Positions 52,716 to 61,900 of a stretch of DNA of 64,000 nt are shown here, piece after piece. The stretch comes from Sporosarcina sp. ANT_H38 (GTDB lineage: Bacteria; Bacillota; Bacilli; Bacillales_A; Planococcaceae). Made by a program: the position numbers and the translations under genes. How positions within the stretch are numbered: position 1 is the stretch's first letter; every line of letters begins with the position of its first letter. The stretch is from the NCBI RefSeq assembly GCF_008369195.1, contig NZ_VOBC01000001.1, positions 1,054,001 through 1,118,000 of the forward strand, read 5' to 3'. Under the pieces are notes generated by a model. That model saw only the letters and a program-made list of their open reading frames with translations. It made no database searches and was not told where the DNA came from.

Positions 52716-54491
52716 ATGTATCCATTATTCAATCCTAACAAAACCGCATTAACTCCATTTTTGTTTTTTACCGGAAAAGGTGGGGTTGGTAAAACATCAA
52801 CGGCTTGTGCGACAGCAGTGTCTCTCGCCGATCAAGGAAAAAAAGTACTCTTAGTAAGTACCGATCCTGCTTCAAATTTACAGGATGTTCTAGGTGTAGA
52901 ATTGACGAATGATCCACTAGCTATTCCAAGTGTAAATAATTTATTCGCGTGTAATATTGACCCGGAGGCATCAGCAAAAGCATATCGTGAAAAAGTTGTC
53001 GGTCCTTATCGGGGTAAGTTGCCAGATGCTGTTCTCTCAACTATGGAAGAACAGTTATCGGGTGCTTGCACAGTTGAAATTGCTGCATTCGATGAATTTT
53101 CTCATCTGTTATCCGATGAAGATGTGTTAAATCAATATGATCACGTATTGTTTGATACTGCGCCGACCGGACACACACTGCGTCTGTTACAGTTACCAAC
53201 TGCATGGACCGGATTTTTAGAAGAGAGCACGCACGGAGCTTCCTGTTTGGGTCCCCTATCCGGTCTTGGAGAGAAAAAAGAGTTGTATGCGAAAGCTGTC
53301 GAGTCTCTTTCTAATCCAGAAAAAACGACTCTGATTTTGGTTTCGCGACCGGATGTATCTTCCTTAGTTGAAGCGAATCGGGCTTCTTCAGAGTTAAAGG
53401 ATATTGGCATTAAAAATCAGCTGCTTATCATTAATGGACTTCTTCAAACGCATCGTCCCGATGATAGTGTGTCAACCGCGTTTTCTGAGCGACAGCGCCG
53501 TGCATTGAAGGAAACACCCGAAGCATTAAAACAGGTTGTGACGTTCTCCCTTCCGTTTGTTTCGTATTCATTAACTGGAGTGGATAACCTTCGGCACTTA
53601 TTTAGCTCTTATACTATGACTGTATTTGAAGATGATAGCCTTAGCAAAGAAACGATTTACCTTCCAGGATTAAACAAAGTAATCGATGATTTTTCTTCGA
53701 AAAACATACGTGTAATCTTCACAATGGGTAAAGGTGGAGTTGGTAAAACTTCGATTGCATCTGCAATGGCTGTCGGCCTATCTGAGAAAGGTCATCGCGT
53801 TCATTTGACTACAACAGACCCAGCAGCACATCTCGCGTACACATTTGAAGGCGGTGCATTGAGAGATAATCTGACAATTAGCAGTATCAATCCGGAAATT
53901 GAAGTGAAAAAGTATCAGCAGGAAGTGCTATTGGCAGCAGGGGAAGGGTTGGACGAAGAAGGAATTGCGTATTTGAAAGAAGATCTGGAATCGCCATGTA
54001 CGGAAGAAATCGCTTTGTTCAGGGCATTTGCCGACGTAGTGGAGAAATCGGAAAATGAAATTGTCGTCATTGATACGGCACCGACCGGACACACATTGTT
54101 ATTGCTGGATTCAACGGAAGCATATCATAAGGAAATGAGCCGTTCGACTGGTAATGTACCAGAAAGTGTGAAGAAGCTTCTTCCCCGTTTAAGAAATCCA
54201 AAAGAAACAGGTGTGGTCATTGTGACATTGGCTGAAGCAACACCGGTATTAGAAGCTGCACGATTGCAGGAAGTTCTCAAACGTGCACAGATTGATCCTA
54301 AGTGGTGGGTAATCAATCAAAGTCTATATGCAACGGATACAACTGATGCTGTCTTAAAAGGGCGTGCAGTCTCCGAAATAGAGTGGATTAAAAAAGTCAA
54401 AGAAGAACTAGCACCACAATGTGCAGTGATTCCATGGTTACATGAAGAAAAGATAGGCTATGATAGTTTGAAAGAATTTATTGACGCATAA
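52716..54491 (+). CDS. arsA: Arsenite-transporting ATPase ArsA (two-domain)
   Basis: The 591-residue soluble ATPase energises ArsB. Two homologous halves each have a P-loop of deviant Walker A type: FTGKGGVGKTS near residue 20 and MGKGGVGKTS near residue 338. Switch motifs VLFDTAPTGHTLRLLQLP and VIDTAPTGHTLLLLD follow. Metal-binding Cys occur in SGACTVEIAAF, GASCLGP and ESPCTEEIALF, matching Cys113/172/422 of the R773 protein. It starts 12 bases after arsD. The linker between halves lies at about residues 310-335. Confidence 0.96.
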   Translation: MYPLFNPNKTALTPFLFFTGKGGVGKTSTACATAVSLADQGKKVLLVSTDPASNLQDVLGVELTNDPLAIPSVNNLFACNIDPEASAKAYREKVVGPYRGKLPDAVLSTMEEQLSGACTVEIAAFDEFSHLLSDEDVLNQYDHVLFDTAPTGHTLRLLQLPTAWTGFLEESTHGASCLGPLSGLGEKKELYAKAVESLSNPEKTTLILVSRPDVSSLVEANRASSELKDIGIKNQLLIINGLLQTHRPDDSVSTAFSERQRRALKETPEALKQVVTFSLPFVSYSLTGVDNLRHLFSSYTMTVFEDDSLSKETIYLPGLNKVIDDFSSKNIRVIFTMGKGGVGKTSIASAMAVGLSEKGHRVHLTTTDPAAHLAYTFEGGALRDNLTISSINPEIEVKKYQQEVLLAAGEGLDEEGIAYLKEDLESPCTEEIALFRAFADVVEKSENEIVVIDTAPTGHTLLLLDSTEAYHKEMSRSTGNVPESVKKLLPRLRNPKETGVVIVTLAEATPVLEAARLQEVLKRAQIDPKWWVINQSLYATDTTDAVLKGRAVSEIEWIKKVKEELAPQCAVIPWLHEEKIGYDSLKEFIDA

Positions 54492-54538
54492 AAATGCTAC
54501 GATGTAAAATGATGGATTAGAAATGGAGGAATATAAAA

Positions 54539-54820
54539 ATGAATATTACGAATGAAGCGAAACAATACATTCAAGCCATGTTGGAAGAACAGCAAGCGAA
54601 AGGACTTCGGATATATGCAGTTGAGGGAGGATGCTGCGGACCACAAATCGGTTTATCACTTGATATGCCCGAGGAGTCGGATACTGTTTCTATCATCAAT
54701 GAAATTTCTGTTGCAATTGCTCTGCAGGCTAAAGAATTCATTAGCGATCTAACGTTGGACTTTGAATCTAAAGGTGAACAATCTGGTTTAGTCATGATTG
54801 GTTCGCCCAATAACTGTTAA
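54539..54820 (+). CDS. HesB/IscA-like protein of the ars operon
   Basis: The 93-residue protein begins MNITNEAKQYIQAMLEEQQA and has the HesB-like core GLRIYAVEGGCCGPQIGLSL. Only one further Cys is present, at the extreme C-terminus (SPNNC), instead of the canonical IscA CxC, so Fe-S scaffolding is doubtful. The CC pair may bind As(III). It is the last ars gene, 47 bases after arsA with GGAGG, and a terminator follows. Proteins like this recur at the end of ars operons in Bacillales. Confidence 0.8.
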   Translation: MNITNEAKQYIQAMLEEQQAKGLRIYAVEGGCCGPQIGLSLDMPEESDTVSIINEISVAIALQAKEFISDLTLDFESKGEQSGLVMIGSPNNC

Positions 54821-54850
54821 ACAAAAAAACTGAGTTATTTTATATACAAA

Positions 54851-54889
54851 CAGACGAGGACTCCTTTTAAAGGGACCTCGTCTGTTTTC
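54851..54889 (+). terminator. Terminator of the ars operon
   Basis: The stem CAGACGAGG / CCTCGTCTG is extended by TCCTTTT / AAAGGGA, and TTTTCG follows. Confidence 0.75.
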
Positions 54890-55076
54890 GTGGTTTATAA
54901 AATAAATGACCTACAAATTATGTACTCAGCAATTAAAATACAAATACTTACTTAATAGCTTTGCTTTGAAAATTGTGCATTTAGTAATCGAAGAATGGAA
55001 GGTTGCTTAATGTCTTTACAAAGAAGTAGTTGTGAAGTGCGAACTTAAAATAATTAATGCATTTTAATTGGTTTTG

Positions 55077-55211
55077 ATGTCGTTTAATGGGTATAGGTAT
55101 AGGAACATCACTCCGATATCTTACATTGTTGTACAGCCCCAAAAAGCCTTGACTAAATGGGCTCGTGATTTTGAAATTGATTTTAATTCTAAGTTCAACA
55201 CTTTGATATAA
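55077..55211 (+). pseudogene. Coding remnant upstream of the first TniQ-type gene
   Basis: A 44-codon frame (NGYRYRNITPISYIVVQPQ, then KALTKWARDFEIDFN) ends at TAA 55209-55211, just before the TniQ-type gene. It looks like the C-terminal end of a larger gene whose 5' part is missing. Position suggests a transposition gene such as tnsC, but the sequence is not diagnostic. Confidence 0.35.
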
Positions 55212-55229
55212 TTAGTGAGGTGGACATAA

Positions 55230-55679
55230 TTGTTAGCTTATTTTCCTCGACCATATGAAAATGAAACTATGTACAGTATAGCAGCAAGGTATGCCAATCA
55301 TATGGGTGTTTTATCCAAAAATACTGTTTTGGAAGACCTGTTTGACATTAAAAAACCATTTGCAAATGAGGACTATATATCGCAAATCGATATACTTGTA
55401 CTTAAAATTTGGAACTTTTTGAAAGAGTATACAGGGGAGTACTTTTTAAATAAACACACAGTCTTCTCGCTTTTTTCTCCATTTACTAATACAAATCACA
55501 ATAGCTTGAGTTCTATAGATAATTTAATAAAAAGAAGAAAAAGGTATATAAAAGAGATTCCAATAAAAGAAAGTTTGTTTTATTGTAGCGAGTGTATAAA
55601 AGAAAATAAAATTTTACATAAAAAAATTGATTATCAAGTCGGCGAGGTTATTATAATGAAAAATTATGAGGTGATTTAA
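55230..55679 (+). CDS. TniQ/TnsD-type target-selection protein, N-terminal part
   Basis: The 149-residue product starts LAYFPRPYENETMYSIAARYANHMG, the typical beginning of a TniQ/TnsD protein (P-x2-E-T-x2-S-x3-R). A Cys pair YCSECIKEN comes near its end, where the zinc-finger region would start. It ends there, so the gene is a fragment or a short TniQ. The stop overlaps the ATG of the next TniQ-type frame. GTGAGGTGG precedes the TTG start. Such proteins direct Tn7-like transposons to target sites. Confidence 0.65.
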   Translation: MLAYFPRPYENETMYSIAARYANHMGVLSKNTVLEDLFDIKKPFANEDYISQIDILVLKIWNFLKEYTGEYFLNKHTVFSLFSPFTNTNHNSLSSIDNLIKRRKRYIKEIPIKESLFYCSECIKENKILHKKIDYQVGEVIIMKNYEVI

Positions 55680-56541
55680 TGCTACCTTTCTTCACAAATC
55701 CATATCCAGATGTGTTGTTGTATTCAGACATTGCTCGTTACCATTTTTATAGTGGTAATCTTGATTGTAAAGATATGTTGGAAGAGTTGTTTGGCAGTCG
55801 TTCTGTGATACCGAGTGTGGAGATGGGTAGCTATTTTTCTATTTTAGTAGAGAAACTAGGTCCTCAATATTCTGTAGAATCGTTATTAACGAACCATACG
55901 GTTTATCCTTATTATGCTTCATTTTTATTGAAACAGCGTCAAGAAGAAATATTAGATGATGTAAAAGATAATGGATAGGCACTATTTACAAGGCTAGGAT
56001 TTGTCGCTGGGAGCATATGTAACAAATATGGAATTTACTATTGTCCTATATGTGTTAAAGCTGATTCAGAGCAATATGGTGAGCCATATATTTATCGAGA
56101 GCATCAGCTACAAGGAATTGATTATTGTCCACATCATGAAATGCCGTTAAAGAAATACTCAGTTACTCCAAATGTAGTGAGCAGAATTGAGTTTATAGGA
56201 TTTGAAATAGAGCAGATGGATTTAGCAAGTATTTATGAAGTTGATCCTTATGCAGAAATAAAAATCCAGTTAGCAAAGCAAGCATATAAGTTATTGCAGC
56301 AACCATTGTATTTATTGTCGAGGCAAGAAGTTTCACTGAAATAGAACAAACAAATTCCTTATAGTGAAATTTCATTTTCGCACCCTGAAATTATACAAAC
56401 TGAGAAATCAGGTGAATCTAAAAAGTACCCGCTACATAGCAATAGCGGTAATGGCAACCAGCAAAATGAATTAACGCTTGATGAACAAGTTGAAGGTACT
56501 ACGGATAACCTTGATTTAATTGAAATGGATAATCAGTCCAT
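55679..56541 (+). pseudogene. Second TniQ/TnsD-like gene with internal stops
   Basis: The frame starts LPFFTNPYPDVLLYSDIARYH, a clear TniQ/TnsD N-terminus. It hits TAG at 55976-55978 and then stays open in the same frame with the zinc-finger part (GIYYCPICVKADSEQYGEP...IDYCPHHEMPLKKY). It stops again at 56342-56344, and the same frame is open to 56541. It is a decayed TnsD-like target selector, adjacent to another TniQ fragment. Two TniQ-type proteins are usual in Tn7-like elements of Bacillus. Confidence 0.7.
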
Positions 56542-56547
56542 AAGTAT

Positions 56548-56676
56548 ATGAAGCTACCGAAAGTAACAAGAATTCGTAGAAACTCAAATAAGCAACGTGA
56601 TTTTGAAGATGAAAATACTAAAAGGTATTTTATTAATAATCAAGGTAAAAGAGCTACATCAGATATTGGTGCCTGA
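56548..56676 (+). pseudogene. Short remnant after the TniQ-like frames
   Basis: A 42-codon frame (KLPKVTRIRRNSNKQRDF, KRYFINNQGKRATSDIGA) is very basic. No ribosome site was seen. It is probably the 5' or 3' scrap of another transposition gene. Confidence 0.3.
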
Positions 56677-56781
56677 TTCAACCAATCATTAGTTTAAATA
56701 CATTATTTTACATTACGCACACTAATTTCGACGTAAATATCCAATTTTTTTCTAAAAATTATATGCAATATTTTTATTCTA

Positions 56782-56900
56782 AGTTCCCGACTTTTTTGTA
56801 TTGTAATAAGAATGGTCAGTTCCCGACTTTTACTTTTATGAAGTGAAGATTCGAAGGCAGCAATGCGGGTTTGAACGTCTCATAGTTCCTGACTTTTTTG
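56782..56900. repeat. Three copies of AGTTCCCGACTTTT, candidate TnsB-type binding sites
   Basis: Copies begin at 56782 (AGTTCCCGACTTTTTTG), 56818 (AGTTCCCGACTTTTAC) and 56884 (AGTTCCTGACTTTTTTG), all in the same orientation. Repeated short motifs at this position, beyond TniQ genes, are how the ends of Tn7-like transposons look. Confidence 0.6.
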
Positions 56901-56987
56901 TCTTTGAACAAAGTTTTGAATGACAACAAATTTGGGTACTGACATTCAACGATATGTTTAATAGTTGAACAAATTAAAATTAAATTT

Positions 56988-57025
56988 AAAACTCGATCCA
57001 TTTGCCATGGGTCGAGTTTTTTCAC
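56988..57025 (+). terminator. Terminator-like hairpin
   Basis: AAAACTCGATCCA pairs with TGGGTCGAGTTTT (one G-U) around a 7-base loop, followed by more T. Confidence 0.7.
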
Positions 57026-57032
57026 CTTATAT

Positions 57033-57206
57033 TTATTTGAATATTTCACTAAATTTCTCCGATTTATTAAGATCTTCAATCATTTCTTCATTACTTGGTA
57101 TCATTCGACCGATAGCGTGAGACTCGTCATGAACATAAGTGGATATTCTTGTCATACTTTCATTAACGAGATGAACAATTTCAACAGTGAATTTAATTTT
57201 ACTAAG
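57033..57206 (-). pseudogene. Minus-strand coding remnant, unrecognised
   Basis: About 57 codons remain open on the minus strand and end at TAA 57033-57035 (VEIVHLVNESMTRISTYVHD...EMIEDLNKSEKFSEIFK). The composition is protein-like and no start codon with a ribosome site is present. No family is recognised. The hairpin at 56988-57025 would be its terminator. Confidence 0.35.
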
Positions 57207-57504
57207 TCATTGTGTTTGTACACTTGAATAAAAACGTTCAATTACACCGTTAAATAGTAATTCCTCTACAGCTCTTTCCCATGATTCTCTTAGCTGAAAA
57301 TATGTATACTTGGCTTAAAAAAGATTGGCACAATACAGATACTGCAAGCACAGCCCCATAGTGGGTTTCGTTTGATACACTGGCTTCAAAAGCGGGTATG
57401 CCTACTAAACTGACACTGGTAATAGGTGTTGTTTCCATCCAAATTGAAGAGGGTTCAATTCTAGACTTTTCGGGGAAGTACTACAGGTACTTCAAGCGCA
57501 TGTT

Positions 57505-57850
57505 AAGGTCTTTTTATCACGTCAAACACTGGCGAACTGGATGATGTATGGGGCAGCCCATTGGCTGAGCCATCTTTACGAACGCCTTCATACTCATATA
57601 TTGAGGAAAAGTGTTTTCTTTGCGGATGAAACGACGTTTCAAGTACATTCCGAACCAGGGCGTCCGGCGATGTCTAAGTCGTATATGTGGTTATATCGAA
57701 CGGGGCGTGATGAACCGGCCATTGTGTTGTATGATTACCAACAAACAAGGGCTGCCAAGCATCCGAAAGCCTTCTTTTCTGGCTTTGATGGAATTCTACA
57801 TGTCGATAGTTATCAGGGGTATGATGACATACCAAAGGTGAAACTGGAGG
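57505..57850 (+). mobile_element. IS66-family transposase fragment (TnpC core)
   Basis: The frame reads LFLSRQTLANWMMYGAAHWL, then VFFADETTFQVHSEPGRPAM, SYMWLYRTGRDEPAIVLYDY and GFDGILHVDSYQGYDDIP, a textbook segment of the IS66 catalytic core. The N-terminal third and the C-terminal half are missing, and the fragment ends at a palindrome next to gltC. It is non-functional. The 250 bases before it hold nothing I recognise. Confidence 0.85.
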
Positions 57851-57881
57851 GGTGGTACTGGTGTAAGGCACCAGTACCACC
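57851..57881. repeat. 13-bp inverted repeat at the gltC / IS66 junction
   Basis: GGTGGTACTGGTG (57851-57863) pairs perfectly with 57869-57881 around a five-base loop. It may serve as the gltC transcript end. The related palindrome is at 20981-20999. Confidence 0.6.
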
Positions 57882-57891
57882 ACTGTAATAT

Positions 57892-58794
57892 TTATTGGTA
57901 CTGACCAAGTATAGAGAAGAAGCGGGTGACGAATTGATGGAATACCTTTTCAGATGGCGAAAGCTCTCGAGTTGCAGGGCTAATGATTCCAACGGTTCTT
58001 CGAATGATTGGTGTTTCTATTGGTATTTTAACTGTAAATCGTGGTGTAGAATCGTAAAAAGAGCTTTCGGGTAAAAGAGTTACACCAATTCCTGCTGCTA
58101 CTAACCCTTTGATGGCATCCATATCTTCTCCTTCTGATGAAGTTTTCGGCGTGAATCCAACGATATTACATGCTTCTACTGCGATTTTTTTTAGTACATA
58201 TCCTTCTGGAAATAATATAAAATCATCGTTTCTTAAATCAAAAAGTTGTAGCTTCTCACGTTTTGCAAAGGGGTGATTCGAAGGTAAAAGTACAGAGAAA
58301 TTTTCAGTAAATAATATTGATGTGTTGATCGAGTCATCTTTTGGAGGAAGCGGTCCTAAAAACGCGAGGTTTAGTTCCCTTTTTTTTACAGCGTCGATCA
58401 AATAATTATATGACCCTTGACGTAAATGAAACGCTACATTTGGATATTCTTTTTTAAACGCTGAAATGACAGTAGGTAATAAGTGACCCGCTAAACTAGT
58501 AGGGAATCCAATTTTGATAGTCCCTTTATCCGGATCTAAATATTCGTCTATTTGTTTTTTTGCATAATCGATCGCTTGCAAAGCAGAAATGCTATGTTCT
58601 ACAAAAATCTTACCAATCGGTGTTAACTTCACATTTCTACCAACACGTTCAAATAATTCTACTCCAAGTTCATCTTCTAAATTTGCAATTTGTCTACTTA
58701 CAGCTGATTGGGCTACATGCAAATGAACAGCTGCTTCTGAAATATGTTCACGTTCTGCTACTTCGATAAAGTATCTCAACTGGCGTATTTCCAT
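57892..58794 (-). CDS. gltC: LysR-family regulator GltC
   Basis: The 300-residue LysR regulator starts MEIRQLRYFIEVAEREHISE and has the helix-turn-helix (VAQSAVSRQIANLEDELGVELFER) and the effector domain. It lies divergent to gltA with a 120-base gap, exactly as gltC does in B. subtilis, where it activates gltAB in response to the glutamate/2-oxoglutarate balance. The ATG follows GGAGGGAACG. The gene name rests on this context and sequence style. Confidence 0.88.
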   Translation of the reverse strand: MEIRQLRYFIEVAEREHISEAAVHLHVAQSAVSRQIANLEDELGVELFERVGRNVKLTPIGKIFVEHSISALQAIDYAKKQIDEYLDPDKGTIKIGFPTSLAGHLLPTVISAFKKEYPNVAFHLRQGSYNYLIDAVKKRELNLAFLGPLPPKDDSINTSILFTENFSVLLPSNHPFAKREKLQLFDLRNDDFILFPEGYVLKKIAVEACNIVGFTPKTSSEGEDMDAIKGLVAAGIGVTLLPESSFYDSTPRFTVKIPIETPIIRRTVGIISPATRELSPSEKVFHQFVTRFFSILGQYQ

Positions 58795-58810
58795 CGTTCC
58801 CTCCTAATCT

Positions 58811-58825
58811 ATCTCAAAAACAGAT
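58811..58825. promoter_or_regulatory. Candidate LysR-type (GltC) box
   Basis: ATCT-N7-AGAT, a T-N11-A type dyad, lies in the gltC-gltA gap 16 bases before the gltC start. Confidence 0.4.
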
Positions 58826-58914
58826 CATTTATATCCTAATTATATATTGTTTGTATTAGTTTGAAAACATACAATATTAATAAGTTACTTTTTATGGAAG
58901 ATGGAGGGATACTT

Positions 58915-61900
58915 ATGACATTTCATCAATTACCGAAAGCACAGGGCATGTATGATCCAACGTTTGAACATGATGCATGTGGGATAGGTTTATATGCACA
59001 TATAAAAGGAAATGCAACACATGATATCGTTAAAAAAGGATTAGAAATGTTATGTCGACTTGATCACCGTGCGGGACGTGGAAGCGATGGTCAAACGGGT
59101 GATGGTGCAGGATTGATGGTGCAGATACCAGATGTTTATTTTCGTGTTGTATGTAATGAATGGGATTTGCCGAAAAAAGGAGCTTATGGCGTAGGAATGC
59201 TTTTTTTTACAGTCAATAATGAAGAACGTGCGGGCATTGAACAAAAAATTAACGACATGATTATTGCGGAAGGGCAAGAACTCATTGGATGGAGAACAGT
59301 TCCAATTAACGCTAGTGTTCTAAGTGGAAAAGCAAAAGAAACAGTACCAGTCGTTCGTCAAGTATTCATCAGAGCAATAAACACAATTGATTCACTTGCA
59401 TTTGAACGTAAATTATATGTCATTCGAAAACAAGTGGAGCACTGGGCACTACAGCAGGATAAAAAATTCTATTGTGCAAGTCTATCAAGTCAGACAATCG
59501 TCTATAAAGGATTACTTACTCCCAAAGAAGTCGATCTTTTCTACGTTGATCTTCAAGATGAGCTATTTACATCTGCCTTTTCATTAGTACATTCTCGCTA
59601 TAGTACCAATACATTTCCAAGTTGGGAAAGAGCACATCCAAACAGATATATTGTTCATAACGGCGAAATAAATACATTACGTGGAAATATTAACTGGATG
59701 AAAGCACGGGAACAACAATTTGTATCAGAAGCATTTGGGGAGGACCTTCCAAAACTTTTGCCAATCATTGATACAGATGGGAGCGACTCTTCCATGTTAG
59801 ATAATGCATTTGAATTTTTTGTACTTGCTGGTAGAAAACCGGCTCACACTGCCATGATGTTAATACCAGAACCTTGGACAGAAAATCATCATATAACTGA
59901 GGAAAAAAAAGCTTTCTATTCTTATCACAGCAGTTTAATGGAGCCATGGGATGGACCAACAGCTATTTCATTTACAGATGGGAAACAAATTGGAGCAATA
60001 TTAGATCGCAATGGATTACGACCAGCTCGGTACTATGTGACAAAAGATGATTATATTATTTTCTCTTCTGAAGTAGGGGTAGTAGATGTAGAAGAAGAAA
60101 ATATTTTATACAAAGAACGTTTAACCCCTGGAAGAATGCTACTTGTTGATTTAGAACAAGGTCGTATTATTTCAGACGAAGAAATTAAATCAGATATGGC
60201 AAATGCATTACCTTACCAACAATGGTTAGACGGAAATTTAGTAACTATTACATCTGGTATGGAAGAACCAGAGCAAGTAGATGACTTGTTGTTCAAACAA
60301 AAAGCATTTGGCTACACATATGAAGATATTCAAAAATACATGATTCCGATTGCATTAGATGGCAAAGACCCAATTGGATCAATGGGGAATGATACACCAC
60401 TAGCCGTTTTATCAGATCGACCACAATCGTTATTTAATTATTTTAAACAGCTCTTTGCACAAGTAACAAATCCACCAATAGATTCAATTCGTGAGCATAT
60501 TGTGACTTCTACAATGACGCTACTTGGTGCAGAAGGAGATTTACTGCATCCAAATCCATCTAATAGCGAACGAATCTTTTTAGATACACCTATTTTAACA
60601 AATAGCCAGTTTAGCCAACTAAACGAAATGAAATCAAACAAATTCCAATGTGCAACTATAGATTTAACCATGTCCGGAAATTTAGAAATCGATTTACACC
60701 ATGTTTCTAAACAAGCGGATGAATATATAGCACAAGGAACAACTTTACTCATACTTTCCGACCGACTGTTGGATGTAAAGCAATCTACAATTCCAGTCCT
60801 ACTGGCTGCAAGTAGCCTCCATCAATATTTACTTCGCACAGGAAATCGAACGAAGGTAAGCATTATTGTGGAATCCGGTGAAGCAAGAGAAGTGCATCAA
60901 TTTGCTGCTCTGATTGGATTTGGGGTAGATGCGATTAATCCTTATCTTGCATATGCAACAATTGCAGAAGCAATAGAAGAAGGACATATCGATAGTAGCT
61001 ATGCAGTAGCGGTTGCCAAATATAGCAAAGGTATTGCAGATGGTGTAGTGAAAGTAATGTCGAAAATGGGTATTTCAACTGTTCAAAGTTATCGCGGAGC
61101 ACAAATTTTTGAAGCGGTAGGGATTAGTAAAGAAGTGATTGAACGTTATTTTACAGGAACTGTTTCCCAATTAGGAGGTATTAATCTAGAAACGATCTTG
61201 GATGAAGCGAATAAAAGACATCAAGCAGCTATAGATTCCACTGGGACTTCTTTAGATTCAGGTAGCGATTTCCAATGGAGAAGTACTGGTGAACATCATG
61301 CATTTAATCCAAAAACGATCCACACACTTCAGTGGGCTACTCGAAAAGGAGATTACGGTTTATATAGACAATATGCAGAAATGGCGAATGAAGAGCGTAT
61401 TGGATTTTTACGTAATTTATTGACATTTAAAAAAGATGTTAAATGTCTTCCTCTGGAAGAAGTCGAGTCTGTAGATTCCATTGTCAAACGATTTAAAACG
61501 GGAGCGATGTCGTTTGGTTCATTAAGCAAAGAAGCCCATGAAACACTTGCTATTGCGATGAATCGTCTAGGTGGTAAAAGTAATAGTGGGGAAGGTGGAG
61601 AACATCCTAGCCGTTATGAACTAGATGCCAATGGAGATAACCGAAGAAGTGCCATTAAACAAATAGCGTCTGGTCGATTTGGAGTAAAAAGTCATTATTT
61701 AGTGCAAGCAGATGAACTGCAAATCAAAATGGCGCAAGGTGCGAAACCAGGCGAAGGCGGTCAGTTACCAGGTAGTAAGGTATACCCATGGGTAGCCGAT
61801 GTTCGTGGATCGACAACTGGAGTTGAATTAATATCTCCACCTCCACATCATGATATTTATTCGATTGAAGATATGGCGCAATTAATTCATGACTTGAAAA

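Noticed and set aside
56816..57079. 87-codon minus-strand frame
   Set aside because: It runs across the AGTTCCCGACTTTT repeats and a terminator hairpin; only part of a different frame (57033-57206) looks coding.
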